A DNA stretch of 64,000 nt, from positions 682,001-746,000 of the forward strand of contig WWBZ02000001.1 of NCBI GenBank assembly GCA_011503125.2, written 5' to 3'. This document shows, piece after piece, positions 11,741 through 23,320 of this stretch. Below the pieces are notes generated by a model that ran no database searches, had not been told where the DNA came from, and saw only the letters and a program-made list of their open reading frames with translations. Both the position numbers and the translations under genes were made by a program. Each line of letters opens with the position of its first letter. Position 1 is the stretch's first letter. Origin of the DNA: Botryosphaeria dothidea. Its lineage: Eukaryota > Ascomycota > Dothideomycetes > Botryosphaeriales > Botryosphaeriaceae.

Positions 11741-12017
11741 GATGGGCTCTGAGTGAATGTGGCAGCGATTGAAGGCTAAGTGAACAAATCAGCATGTATT
11801 CAGCGTTGTAGCAACTTGAATAAATCTTTTTGATGAGGATGGGTGATGAATGTTGCGAAGTGTGGCAGAGGGGGGCGGCTGTTGACGGAAAGAAACGCCA
11901 GAAATGCAGGGTCTGACGTGACGCAATGCCTGACTCATGCAATTCGAGCCGACAGTCCTCACAAGCCTCAGGAACGCATTCCCAAGAGCAACCCGTCGCG
12001 TCGCAGACTAAATAATC

Positions 12018-13435
12018 ATGCCACCACCACGCGAGCCTGCGGCAGCCGAGACCGCGCCCTCGCTCGATCTGCTCTCTCACCTCCAGACTGTCCTCCAAGA
12101 TCTCTCCGTCAACCCGTATCCCTACGTCGAAAACCCGCCGAACTGCAAGAAACGCGCCTCCGTCGCCCTTATCATTCGCATACAACCGAGGTACTCGCAT
12201 TGGCCTGACAGGAACAACGCTGCACAATGGGCCGGCAAGAGAGAGGATGAGTCGGTCGAGAGCAGGCTCTCCAGGTTCTTCGCAGAGGACTGGGTGCAGC
12301 ACGGCGACCCCGAGGTGCTGTTTATCAAGCGCGCCCACCGCCCGGGTGACAGGTGGACTAGTCACGTCGCCCTGCCGGGTGGCCGCAGAGACCCTGAGGA
12401 TGCCGACGACCGCGCTGCCGCCGTGAGGGAGACCGAGGAGGAAGTCGGCATTGAACTGACCGACGACAACTCCATTCCCGTTGGCAACTTGCCCGAACGC
12501 GTTGTTACTACCTCGTGGGGCAAAGTACCGTAAGCCGTGTCCTTTTGCTCAGCCATTGAGTAACCCTACTAACTCGTCGCAGGCTCATGGTGCTCTGCCC
12601 CTACATCTACCTCCTCACCGACCCCGATCCTCCAGCTCTCCATCTGCAACCCGCCGAGGTCGGCTCCACCCATTGGGTCTCCATCCGCGCTCTGCTGTCC
12701 CCCTCGCAGCGCACATACTGGCACGAGGATGTCTCCAACCGCCTCGCCAAGCAAGAGGTCGGCATCAAGCGCTGGTTCCTGCGCGCCATGCTGGGCAAGA
12801 TGACCTTCGCTGCCATCCGCCTGATCCCCTCGCAAAGCAAATACTGCAGCACCATCCCCGGCTTCGTGCCCGACGACGAAAGCGATAAGGCAGGCAGCAA
12901 CGCCCTTACACCAGGGAGATCAAATTGGTGGAACAATGCCGTCGCCAGCAGCAGCACCGACACCCCGCTGCTCCTCTGGGGCCTGACGCTCGGCATCATG
13001 GCCGACTTCCTCGACCTGATCCCGCCGTACAACGCTGTCAGGCTGTGGACGTACCCGACCTTCACTCCGTATGACGTGCGCTTCTTGCTCTGGGCTATGT
13101 CGTACCGCTTCCGTAAGAACAAGGAGCAAGTATTGGCGGAATACCACAATGGTCAGGTGCCGATTGTCGTGGAAGAGGGTTTGGATAGTATTGCACCGCA
13201 GACGAATGGCTCGGCTGATCCGCCCGAGTCTGGTATCAGCGGTCTCGGCGTGGAGAGGTACTACAGCCGGCTGGGTCAGAAGAACCCCGCGACACGGTCG
13301 TCTGCCGTGGGTATCCTGCTCGAGGGCTATTATGATATCGTCCGGAAAACGGTGGCTTTGGCGCTGGGTGCGAGGGTTTCGGCGTTTGCTATTTTGATTG
13401 GGACTTTGGTGGTGCGGTATAGACGCCAGAGATGA
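12018..13435 (+). CDS. Nudix hydrolase with C-terminal membrane anchor
   Basis: Two exons (12018-12529, 12583-13435) encode 454 aa. The intron is GTAAGC...CGCAG with a CTAAC branch point. The Nudix region sits at about residues 115-146: HVALPGGRRDPEDADD then RETEEEVGIEL. It has the REx2EExG catalytic helix, but two extra residues between the glycine and the helix, as in CoA-pyrophosphatase (PCD1/NUDT7-like) members. A Trp-rich hydrophobic stretch (LLLWGLTLGIMADFLDLIP) and a C-terminal segment (ARVSAFAILIGTLVV then RYRRQR) look like membrane segments, the last with a positive end typical of a tail anchor. The predicted role is cleavage of a nucleoside-diphosphate-linked compound at a membrane. 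The exact substrate is not determinable. The gene lies 277 bp downstream of the lyase-family gene on the same strand. Confidence 0.88.
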
Positions 13436-13570
13436 GTAGAGCCATTTCTTGGAGACTTTCGGTTATGCTTGTATTTTTTTTTTGTTCGGGATAGACGGCC
13501 TTAATGAGCACACTTCGTTGGATACCTTTACTTATCATACCTTAAATACAGATTTTCTCCCTCCCCCGTT

Positions 13571-14882
13571 GCTCTCACCTCCAACCGGAGACTATCAAAA
13601 GATCTCCGGGAGTTTGCAGAGGATACATTGAAAACCATTAATGCCTAGGACTCTCAGCTCCGGGATTTCACTCGTTTCCTATGAGATAAAACCACAACCT
13701 TCAGCCAAAGCCGATTCGTTGATGGCCGCAAGAGGGCCAAGATGGTCTGCATGGCCCCCGAAAACTCATCGTCTGAATCAGGTCAACTTCTTCAGGTTTT
13801 CTCCGTGTCACGCACAGCTCCAAATGGGGAAGACACTGCCGTTCTCAGCGTCTGGAGACCCACACGCAACTTCGTTGCAAAAGGGATCGAAGATGGCGGA
13901 CATCCAATTTCCGCTGGACTTCACGGATCCCTCACGGATATGGGCTAAACTATCCCGCTTTCGATCGGCAATACGCTTCGAACGATCCTCATTCGCCACA
14001 AGGTATTCTTGTACAGACTCGACCATCAATGACAAATGCCTTCTATCGTGTCTGTCGATATCCCGGTTGATGATGATGGGATTCATGGGGCAAGATACAA
14101 ATTCCTTTTCCAATTTAGTCCTGATGACAGGCGTATGGTAATTAGTCATTCCGATGGTTCGCTTTGCGTCGTCATAGCCATGTTCGAGCCTGTGCACAAC
14201 GGCCGTCTCACTGTGGAATCTATTGAGCAAAGAAACCTAGTGTGCCTTGGATGATCGCCTGTTGTGCAGGTGATATTCCACCCTTCACTCAACGTTGCCA
14301 CTCTCCATGGCAGCAACTGGATTGCAGCTTGGCAATTCGGTCGAGTTGACAATCAAGCATTTCTGCCCGGAACCCCGTTGGAAATCCTTTTTCCATGGAG
14401 GATCAGAGGTCACAGATCCTGCATTTTCGTCATGCGGTCAATATCTGATGTTCAAAACGAAAGCGTGCACTGCGCACACAACCGTGTCAATCCCAAAGCG
14501 CGTCCTGGTAGCAAGAAGGGCACCCGAGCCGGACCAGAGCCTTACTGGTACTCAGCCTGTGAGTCCGCAAACAGAAACCCCAACTGGAACTGCCCTATCT
14601 AGTATCCTGAAAACATCGTCGGAAGTCCTGGATCTCCGTTCTGACCAATCACTGGGATCAGGAATGGTTTTACTGGGCTCCAACGGACGGCCTTCCGAGG
14701 TGATTTTATTTTCAGGGGCCAAGAATGTTACCATTACGAAAACTTCAGTGCATGAAGGGGGTGAGGAAGATAAGTTGAGTATTGTCGCTCTGCCTCAGTA
14801 TACTGGCGCTAAAAACACGATGCCAACCATACTTATACCTGCTCCGGGAGACTCTTCTGTGAGGATCATCGTAAACAAGTAA
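13571..14882 (+). pseudogene. Relic of a repeat-rich (WD40-like) fungal protein, five in-frame stops
   Basis: From 13571 a single frame reads protein-like sequence (RRLSKDLREFAEDTLKTINA, RFVDGRKRAKMVCMAPE) but meets TAG 13646, TGA 13682, TAA 13946, TGA 14030 and TGA 14252. Sensible sequence resumes at once after each stop. Near 14330-14350 the coding signal moves to another frame, which then runs open to the TAA at 14880-14882. Short blocks such as FQFSPDDRRMVISHSDGS and DPAFSSCGQYLMFK resemble WD40 blades, as found at the C-terminus of HET-E/NACHT proteins. Every stop fits one C-to-T change from Gln (CAG, CAA) or Arg (CGA). The 5' end is not found. I infer inactivation by RIP-like mutation plus a one-base indel. 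The protein family is tentative. Confidence 0.7.
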
Positions 14883-16260
14883 AATGACGAGTTTGGGCCA
14901 CAGTATCCATCTTTGTAGAGCGAAATTTGTCTGCCATCGTGCATACAAGTTACCGTTCCGTAGCAAGACTGATCGCCGCGGAAGATGACACAAAGACACA
15001 ACCAAAATACGTTAATGGAAAGCACAGCCATCCAGGGAACCAAGGAGACGATGCTGAAAAGGAAGAAGCAGATGATGGGGAATTTCAAGAACGGATTTAC
15101 CTGATTTCTCCTTGGCTTTTTCTTTCGTTCTTTATGATGTTATTTGCTCAATTTCAGATCCATTGTTTTAGAGTTCATCAGCGCTCTGTAACGCATGTCG
15201 CATACGGTACCTCACCGTAGGAGAGGTTATTGGAAAGACTGGAATACGCTATGTCATATTTACTTAGACAAAACCAAGGATTTTTGGTTCATTCCCGTAT
15301 CAAATACTCCCAAAATCACGCCTCCACAGCATATTCAACAGGGTAGATTCCGAATCAATCCGAAGCAAAGTGCACGAATCGTTACGCCCTCACCAATGGA
15401 ATGAGTTGAGTATGTTCCTCAAGTACCTTGTTATCAGAGTAGCTTGCATTATCTCGAAGATTTTTCAGTATTCTTGCCAATTTGGCTGAGCGTTCATCGC
15501 GCCAACACCGCCAAGCCAACTACCTATCTTTATGCTATTACCACAACAAAGTTTCTGAGTCCCTGCAAGTTTTGTAAGCAATCGGTGCTTTGAAGTTCAG
15601 CTAGAAGCTCCTTGATATCTTGGTGGTGTCTGAAACAGAGTCCCCATGATGTTGCCACGCACGTACCAAAAATCTTCAGCCAGCGAAGGAGATGCAAATT
15701 GCTGCTGGCCGAATCATGCTCCTGAGGTGCGGGATGTACTCCTGAGAAACAAGAAAGCAACCAAGCTCCATTTCAAGTCCGAACGGGATCGAGCGGAAGG
15801 CTGCGCCACAGAAGGGTCGACTTTATCCATTGCGCGGATGATGTATGCTTAATTGTGAGTCCGTGACGGCTGTTTGGTATAGCCGGTTGCTCCTGCAGCA
15901 TTGTCTGGCTGCGGGGATTCGACATATTCGTGGCTGATACCATCGGCATTCCCATCTATACCTCTTCGTCAACGGAGGGAAGCTATTCATTTTGACATGT
16001 GTTCCTGTTGGATTTGAGAGTGGAGAGTGTGAGGTCAGAAAAGAGAGTAGATTCTGCCTCTCTCCTGAGAGGGAGGTCGTTAGGCTTACTTATATACATA
16101 AAAGAGTGTTTGAATAACCGAGGAGAACAGAAGCCGATGTTGATATCCGAAGCTTGTGAATATGAGGAGTAGTGAGGAGGTGGCAAAGAGTAGCTACTGA
16201 TCTTGATGCCCGAAAGAATGTGATGCCTGATATAGTAGGGCAAAATAGTCTGACAGTTCC
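14883..16260. other. Gene-free stretch, possible fragments only
   Basis: No convincing gene. On the minus strand near 15530-15630 a short run (HHQDIKELLAELQSTDCL) recalls the N-terminal helices of fungal STAND proteins, but it has no supported start or continuation. Confidence 0.4.
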
Positions 16261-16446
16261 TCACCTCGACTGTGGTGATTCCAAGCACACATGGTCGTGG
16301 ACAAACTCCGTCCCGACAGGTGGGAAATCCAAACCCTCCCAGACGCAATTATAGCACGGTACTGCACCGCAACCAATACATTGCGCGTAAAGATCAGAGT
16401 TCATTGGTCCGTATCCACACTGACAACACCAGAAGTATTTCTCCAT
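16261..16446 (-). CDS. Small Cys-rich zinc-ribbon-like protein, 61 aa
   Basis: The ORF starts at ATG 16446. It has closely spaced cysteine pairs, WCCQCGYGPMN near residue 6 and CIGCGAVPCYNC near residue 23, a layout common in short fungal proteins of unknown function that probably bind one or two zinc ions. A GTGAGG just before the stop could be a donor to another exon, so the C-terminus is uncertain. No role can be assigned. It could be an isolated ORF, but the Cys pattern is unlikely by chance. Confidence 0.45.
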   Translation of the reverse strand: MEKYFWCCQCGYGPMNSDLYAQCIGCGAVPCYNCVWEGLDFPPVGTEFVHDHVCLESPQSR

Positions 16447-16986
16447 TATGTTGGGTTTTAAGAAAGCCTGTGAGGCTGTATTAGAGACTTATTGACATCG
16501 TAGGAGGCTGAACATCGAATACTTTTAAATGGAGGCGTTGATTGGTCGTGGAACAGTTCGGGCAGACAGCCTTGCGTTGTCGCGCAACTGCGCTTAAATA
16601 GCGACCACCCGTCGTAAAGCCTGCTTTGATACGAGATTTGGCTGATCTCTCGTTCGGGACGAGTGCAGCTGTGAAGCCTTTTAAATGGCCTCCGTGCTTT
16701 CTTCGGACAAATCGGTCTCAGCGACGTGTCCGCTAAATTTTCGTCGCCGATCATGGTTGGTTGGACATTCAGCTCGCAAGAAGTTTGTTCGCACTTGCGC
16801 ATAAACGCACTGCGAATGGTGTTGCAATGCCCTACTGGTTCGCTTCTCCGACCACCCTGTCGTGCTGATTGATTAAGAACAACCGAGCCCCTCTCCACTA
16901 AGCTCCGCACCAGGCTGTTTGGCGACATCGAGTGACATCGTCTGGCCGACCGATCCCCGGTCTGGAAAATCGGGACCCACAGAGTC

Positions 16987-19137
16987 ATGAGTGTGTCCGC
17001 CGCGCGGGAAAGCCAGAAGATCCCGAACCCCAATATATTCCCTCCCACGCCGCCGCTCGACCCAGAACTCCCGCCACGGCTGAACAGCCCTTCACGCCAT
17101 GATGACTCTTTATTGCTTGGAGACAGCCATGTACGAGATCATGGCTTCGTAGGAGATGATGCGTTCCGTGAACGGGCAATTTTATGTCTTTACTTTCTCA
17201 AAAATCCCCATCTCGTTCCGGAACACTCACCATGTAGACTGAAGAGCTTTCATAACGTCCAAAACTTGCGGTAAGTGAAACTGACAGATGTTCACTCTAC
17301 AACTTCTCGACTTTGTGTTAAGTATGAATCCATCAGGGAACATATCGTGCAAGACCACAAGCTCCAACTCAGACCTCTGTTAGCAAACAGCACGGAGCTT
17401 GAGCAGTTTCAAGATGTCTGGATACAGATCTTTGCTGGCCACCAGGGAGACATTCCACATCCATGTATGTATGACCCGACGCCGAAAGGGGGTATCCATC
17501 CTGAGAGTTCATTTTCTGCATAGATCTGTGTGACAGGGATTTTCTTCGAAAGCAACAAAATCTCCGCGTCATGGAAATCCACGAAATGTGGATCAGAGCC
17601 GAGCTTTGTAACCAAAGCGTAGTCACGATGGATGGCTTGGAAAAGATATTTGAACGGTTCCGCAAGGAATTCGGTCCCGGAAACAAATTCGGGCACCCTT
17701 TCCTCCCCGGAACGGTACCATCAGTGCCCAATAGCAGTGTCAAGAGCCCAGTGAATGAAACGGCCAGCCAAAAAATATCTGAAGGTGCATCTAATCACCA
17801 ACGTGGAGCATCAGAAGTCACCAGGACCCCGGGATATGTAGCGAATGATTCGTTTCCCGAGGCATCAAATTGCGACCTACCTGTTCGAAGTCCATCAACA
17901 GACCCTCTCAAGTCACTGCTCACTTATTTGGGGGAGAACGTCGTGGAGCGAGTCATGAATGATATTGAGACGATGGAAGAGAGGGAATACTGGGATTCGG
18001 ACGAAGAAATCAGCGACGTTTCCACAGACAGCTTTGATTCAATATCTACCTTGGCCGATGAGGACCAGGACGAGCTGTCAGACGCAGGCGAACACCGGAG
18101 CCAACGCTCTGGAGGTTCAAATTCTTCTATACAAGCTCAGCCCAGCAGCTCTTCGAGTACTGGTGTAGGGAATGGAAAACGACGGGCTGATGACTCCGCT
18201 GCAAACAATGACAATGGTAATGGAGATGGCGATGGTCGAAAACGCCAAAGGCCACTCTCTCCAGTCAGTAGTGACCCCGGCTCTCCCTCCAAAAGATTCA
18301 GCTGCCCCTATTTCAAGAAGTATCCAGACAGACCGAAAAATAGGTCTTGTTGCAATCCCCCGGGTTTCGAGGACGTCAATCGTGTCAAGTAAGTAAATTA
18401 TTGCCGAGACATGGAGCAGCAACGCCTTGTACGCATTCAAACGCTGATCAAAGATCGAATAGAGAACATCTGTATAGAGTTCATAAACCAGTATCTCAAT
18501 GCCCGAGGTGCTATATGGAATTCATCAGTGTCGATAATGTGATGGACCATCTCGCCGGCGAAAAGCGGTGCAATCAACGAGACCCCCGGGAAAGACGAGA
18601 TACGCAGTCTATTCCAACCAGCCAAGAGAAACAGCTCAAATCCAAAAGAGGCATGAGGGGATCGTCTCAAGAGGAAAGGTGGAGAAAGGTGTATCGCATT
18701 GTATTCGTCCTGGAAGAAAGTGCTGATACACCAAGCCCATGTAAGTTCCGCGGTGAAAGATTTGTTTCGAACACACAGGACAAGCTGACCATGACTTTAA
18801 TTACTTCACAGACTTCGAGCAGTCATCCTGGTATTTCGAGAAGTATAAGCGCTTCAGCCGTCAACGGCTCCCACAGCTCATCAGGACGGAGCTTGAGCGT
18901 GAGATGGAAGAACACTTAAGAAATCAAGTTATAAGCATCATTCAAAGATGCCAGGAACCACTCTTTTCACTCTTTCAGGAAGCGGAGGAGTCGGGCTCTC
19001 TTGACCAAGAGGAGTGGAACGACAAGAACGAAGAAGCGCAGGAACCTAATGTTGGAGATCTTCAGCTCGGGGATGTAGATTGGTCTGCGCTTCTTGAGGA
19101 AATGACGACATCCTTTGATCCCAATACCGGCACTTGA
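16987..19137 (+). CDS. Fungal C2H2-like zinc-finger protein with two tandem family modules in one frame
   Basis: Five exons (16987-17270, 17337-17464, 17524-18388, 18463-18740, 18812-19137) encode 626 aa. Each junction is a good GT-AG intron and restores conserved sequence. The second module (about residues 397-455) is a full copy of a widespread fungal family: CPYFKKYPDRPKNRSCC, VKEHLYRVH across the intron, then QCPRCYMEF and an acidic EERWRKVYRIVF...PSPY tail. The first module (about 66-140) is a diverged, shorter copy: CLYFLKNPHLVPEHSPC, LREHIVQDHK across an intron in the same place, then FQDVWIQIF...IPHPY. The CPRC finger is missing from it. The two are joined by an acidic, Ser/Asp/Asn-rich linker. 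Function unknown; likely nuclear. It may be a fusion of tandem paralogues, or two genes that I have wrongly joined. Confidence 0.7.
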
Positions 19138-20555
19138 TACCCCTGCAAACCTTCTCTCTCTATTTCCAAATTCTTGTCAACATGGGGTGAACTGAACTCT
19201 AGTTGTAGATACAGGACTCGACAATTCCGGGTAAGCCTGTTGTGAGTATTGCCTTGGTTCTGCAGGTGCCAGTTGCTCACAAAGCATCAGGTGACTACAA
19301 AATTGAGGATATTATACGAACAGGGGCTTTTCTCAGTCCATTACTTCAGAAATTCGCCACTAGCTTCTCGCTAATGACTGTTTTCTTCCTTTTGGTTGGC
19401 ATGGATCTCTACGCCTTTCTCATATCTAACGGTAGATCTAGCTCGTCGTAGCAAAAGTATCAGACATGAATTCATTCACAGTAATACAGTGATAGATTTA
19501 CTGCCGTATTTGTCCGAAACTTCAACGAGCACCCTGTATATCATATAGAAGAAGTTGGCCAAGGCGCCTATATTGACTCATGGTCACTGCTTAGGCCTAT
19601 TTTCGGACGTGGAGCGTAATGATGGACAAAAATATTGTTGATCATCCCCGTTCGTGGAACAACGGTGACGTATGACTGCCGACGAAGGAGCGTGAGACCG
19701 TAAGGAAGCAAATAAGGACAATCTTTCTTAACAGATCACTTAGGAAAATCCCGTGTCGGCCAGGGCCGACACGCTACCCCTGCTACTATTTTGAGAAGTA
19801 GCATGGGACGCAGAGTGGCGCTGATCGGGCGGTTATGGATAGGTAAAATCAGGTGAGGTGCAGTGTTCTCAACATTTGTCTGAATATACAATTTGTATGA
19901 TAGTCCTTCTCTCCCTATTATCTTTCCAGACCATTCCAGAATAGGAACGTTCGGCCTCGAACTGTGTATCCTTCTGTTTTGCCTTTCTTTTTGTGCCGTT
20001 TGATCCGCCACTGTTTGTGTCGATTACCCAAGCCTACAATTCCCGGAAACTCCCAAGACACAGTACGAGTGAATAGAAAAGAGAAGGAAGTTGAAGGAAA
20101 TAGTCGTACTACACAAGACACTATCCCAATCTCTAGTTCCAACACAATATCAGACAATATAAAAACAACTTAACAACCCACTTTCGCCGTTTGTCTGTGT
20201 ACCTCATTCAAATCGTAAAACCGCTGTCGTGAAGATGAACAAAAAAACAAAATGCAAAGGAATGCACCGAATTGATGAACCCGCAGCCATCCCACCCTTT
20301 TCCTGGTTCTTTACCAACTCTTTTTCCCTGACCAATTGTAAAACCGCAAATTTTTCCCGCTTCAGACTGCAAAAGGACCAACCAATAGGGGTAGTAGAAA
20401 AGCAAGAAGCAGATAAAAAAGAAAAGAAGAGCAAACCAAAAGGAGATCCGCTCAGCCGCTAACAAATGAAAAAGATTACCACCTCAGAACACCACCACGC
20501 AAATGCCGCAAAAGCGATGAGACGCACCAATAAAAAAAAACAAAGCAGACAAACC
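19138..20555. other. Intergenic, no gene seen
   Basis: A region of mixed composition between the 3' ends of two convergent genes. Short ORFs on both strands show no domain, Cys pattern or splice support. Confidence 0.5.
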
Positions 20556-23320
20556 TCACACCACTGTCAACGGCACCGCCACCGCAACCACCACGATAAT
20601 AATCGCGACGCCCACAACACTCATCCTCCTATTCAACGTCCGCCACCAAACAGCCCTCACCCTCTCCTTCTCCGCAACCGCCAAATCCTGCGCCTCCATC
20701 ATCTGCGCCTCGACGTCCACAACACCACCGCTCCCCGTCTCCGCAATCCGGCCCCTCGCGCGGTCGTCGCGCTCCGCCTTCTCCTCATTCTCCTTCTCAG
20801 CATCGCCATGCCTGCTGTACGAACTGGCGGGCACCTCCTGCTTCGCCGGCACCGGCAACAGCGCCGCCAACATCCACGCAAACGGCAGCAAGAACCCCAG
20901 GCAAAACAACCACATCTGCCTGTCGGCGGCGGGCCGGTTTGGGTTGCGGGCATCCGCGCCACTGCCGCCGACGACCCAGCTGCTGGGGCGCAGGCAGCGG
21001 AAGGTGCTGCTCTGCTCCCTGCGTAGGCGCGGCGTCTCGTTGCTGTCGGGACCGCTGGGGCCAAAGTAGCGGAGCGGGCCTGGTTGTTGTTGCTGCTGCG
21101 TGGGGTAGCGGCGGCCGCTCGAGTCGTGCGAGTGGTCGGTCGTGGTCGGGATCTCGGATATGGAGAGGCGGTGGCCGTTGTTGCCGTGCTGCTGCAGGTG
21201 GGCGTGGTTGCTGTGGCCGGTGCTGGGGTTGTGCGGCTCGATGCCGGCGGAGTAGGCGTCGTATTCATCGTCATCGTCATCGTCGCTACCGTGCTCCTCG
21301 GCGGGGAGGGCTGGGGACGGTGTCCAGTTTTCACTGTAGATGGTGCTGTGGGGCCGGTTGCGCGGGCGGCGGATGCTGGCGATGCTGAACTCGGAGGACG
21401 CGGGGCTGTCGGTGGGGGCAGTGTTGGTCGGACGTGAGCTACTGACTGTGCGGCTACCGCAGCGGTCATTCCGTCTGCTGCCACTGTTGTTGCTGCCGCT
21501 GGCTTGGGTTGCCTCGTGGCGGAGGGAGCTTGTGGAGGGCTTGGAGCGAGTGGACGGACGCGAAGAGCCGATCACGCTGGCGTCACCCGTCGAGTAGAAG
21601 GATCTGAGATCGTATGAGCAAGAATAGTCGGTTATGCAATATCATATAAAACCTACCTTGCCCAAGCAGGTAAGCCACGCGCCACATATAACACTGTGGC
21701 GTTGCTCGACCTGCTGGCTCCTGTTGTTGGCCTTGAAGTTGATCCTGAATTCCTCACATCATCGGAATCGCGTCCCATCATGAGATTAAAAAAACTCGTC
21801 GAGTCCACGGATTGCCAAGGATTCCTGATTGGTGGGATTCCAGTGCTTGCGGCAGCAGCAGCTGAAGACTCCTCGCCCCTGTCCTGGGTAACAGGCCTGG
21901 ACTCGAAATGCATAGTCGGGAGAGAGACAAGGGACTCATTAGCGGTATTTCGAACGCTAGATTCAGTCAAAGGCTCGCTGTGTGTACCCGAGGGAATGGT
22001 AGGTAGGCGATGTACGGGCTCCGGCTGGGTGGATGTCGAAGGGAGCGAGGCGCTCCAATTGCCACGGTCATTTGACCTGGCAGCTCTTTTCGGAATGCAG
22101 AGCGGTGCAGGTTCACTATCCTCGCCGGTCGTGCAAGACATTCCAGATATGCTGCGAACTTCAGGGTACAAAAAGTCGGGATTCGATGTTGCCTCGTATA
22201 CTTTTCGTGCTACCGATGATGTCGAGGAGAGGTCACCCAAGAGTTTGTCGCTCGAATCAAAATCCGATATTTTCCCTGAATATGCGTCGCTTGCCGACAC
22301 AGGACGACATATATCGTCATTTTCCAAATATGGTGACAGAGGGTTACCGAAAGTTGAAACAGGCCGTTTGTCTTTAGAAACACCGGGACTGCGGGGGCCA
22401 AATAGTGGCGTGCGCGGAGTGGAAATGCCGAAAGGAGAAGGGGTCCGTGGGTTAATTGAGGTGGGCCGTGTGGACGCCGACATTGGGGGGTGGAGTGTCC
22501 AATTACTGCCGGTCGACTTGCGGTCTTCATGACAGCGGGTAGAGAAGGTTTCCGAGGATGCCGATGAACGCGCGGATGTGGCTGATGGAAATTCCTCGGA
22601 AGGCTGGATGGATCGTATGGTGGAGCGCATCGCGGAATTGCGTGAGTTGACGGATCCGTAAAGATCACTCGACGGCCTTGCTTTTCCGAACGAAAATAGA
22701 TCCTCATCCTCGGTCACGGATCTGATGGTGCTGTTCGTCGATTTCCTCTTGTCTGTCGACAGGGGCTGCGGAACGAGGCTGCTGAAAAATTCGGGGGCAT
22801 CTGCGGTACCAACGGAGAGCTCTCCAGTCTGCCAGGACTCGGCGGGAACCTCGTCCTCTGGAGGTGGAATGATGAAACTGGAAGTGGTGGGACTGGGGAG
22901 CAGTATCTGCGAGGGATGTGATGGAAAGGGCGATTTATTATAGGTCGCCGACGGTGTTCCACGCTCACATCTCTCCACCATGGACTCATTCTGTTGCTGC
23001 TGAGCTGCACGCTGCGCTTCTCTCTCCAGCTCCATCCTGAGCAAAGGGGGCATGGGCAGTTCGTAGCGCTCAGGAGACGGTGAACCGCCATTTCGCTCGG
23101 AAGGCGACAGCTCTCTTAACGGTTGTCGGTTGGGAGTCAAGACGGAATTGGAGCGGCCACGCGCGTCCCTGGATTTCCTCTTCCAGCGGTTCTCCTGAGA
23201 GTGCGGGGTTTGCGGGACGTCAGACTGGGTGCGGTGATGCCGAGTAGGCGAGTCATTCTCGCTCGAGCCCTTGGGAGGGTGGGTCCGGGCCTTTTGCAGC
23301 TTGTTGCGGGCGGGCGACAT
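20556..23320 (-). CDS. Serine-rich protein with C-terminal transmembrane segments
   Basis: Two exons (23320-21657, 21603-20556) encode 903 aa. The intron is GTAGGT...TCTCAG, and the join gives AWARSFYSTGDASVIGSS. Most of the chain is disordered and rich in Ser, Pro, Thr and Arg, with many SP/TP and RxxS sites that look like phosphorylation targets. Near residue 690-780 come an acidic DDDDDDEYD run and short polyQ. After it follow a hydrophobic segment (MWLFCLGFLLPFAWMLAALLP), a charged linker and a C-terminal segment (SVVGVAIIIVVVAVAVPLTVV) that ends the protein. This layout, a long cytosolic disordered region with two membrane spans, is conserved in filamentous fungi, but I know of no assigned function. 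It may sit at the plasma membrane or ER. Confidence 0.85.

Noticed and set aside
15530..15760. Minus-strand segment resembling a STAND N-terminus
   Set aside because: Only about 20 suggestive residues, no start, no continuation into a NACHT domain.
16458..17048. Minus-strand ORF of 196 codons upstream of the two-module gene
   Set aside because: No family feature. It overlaps the first exon of a better-supported gene on the other strand.
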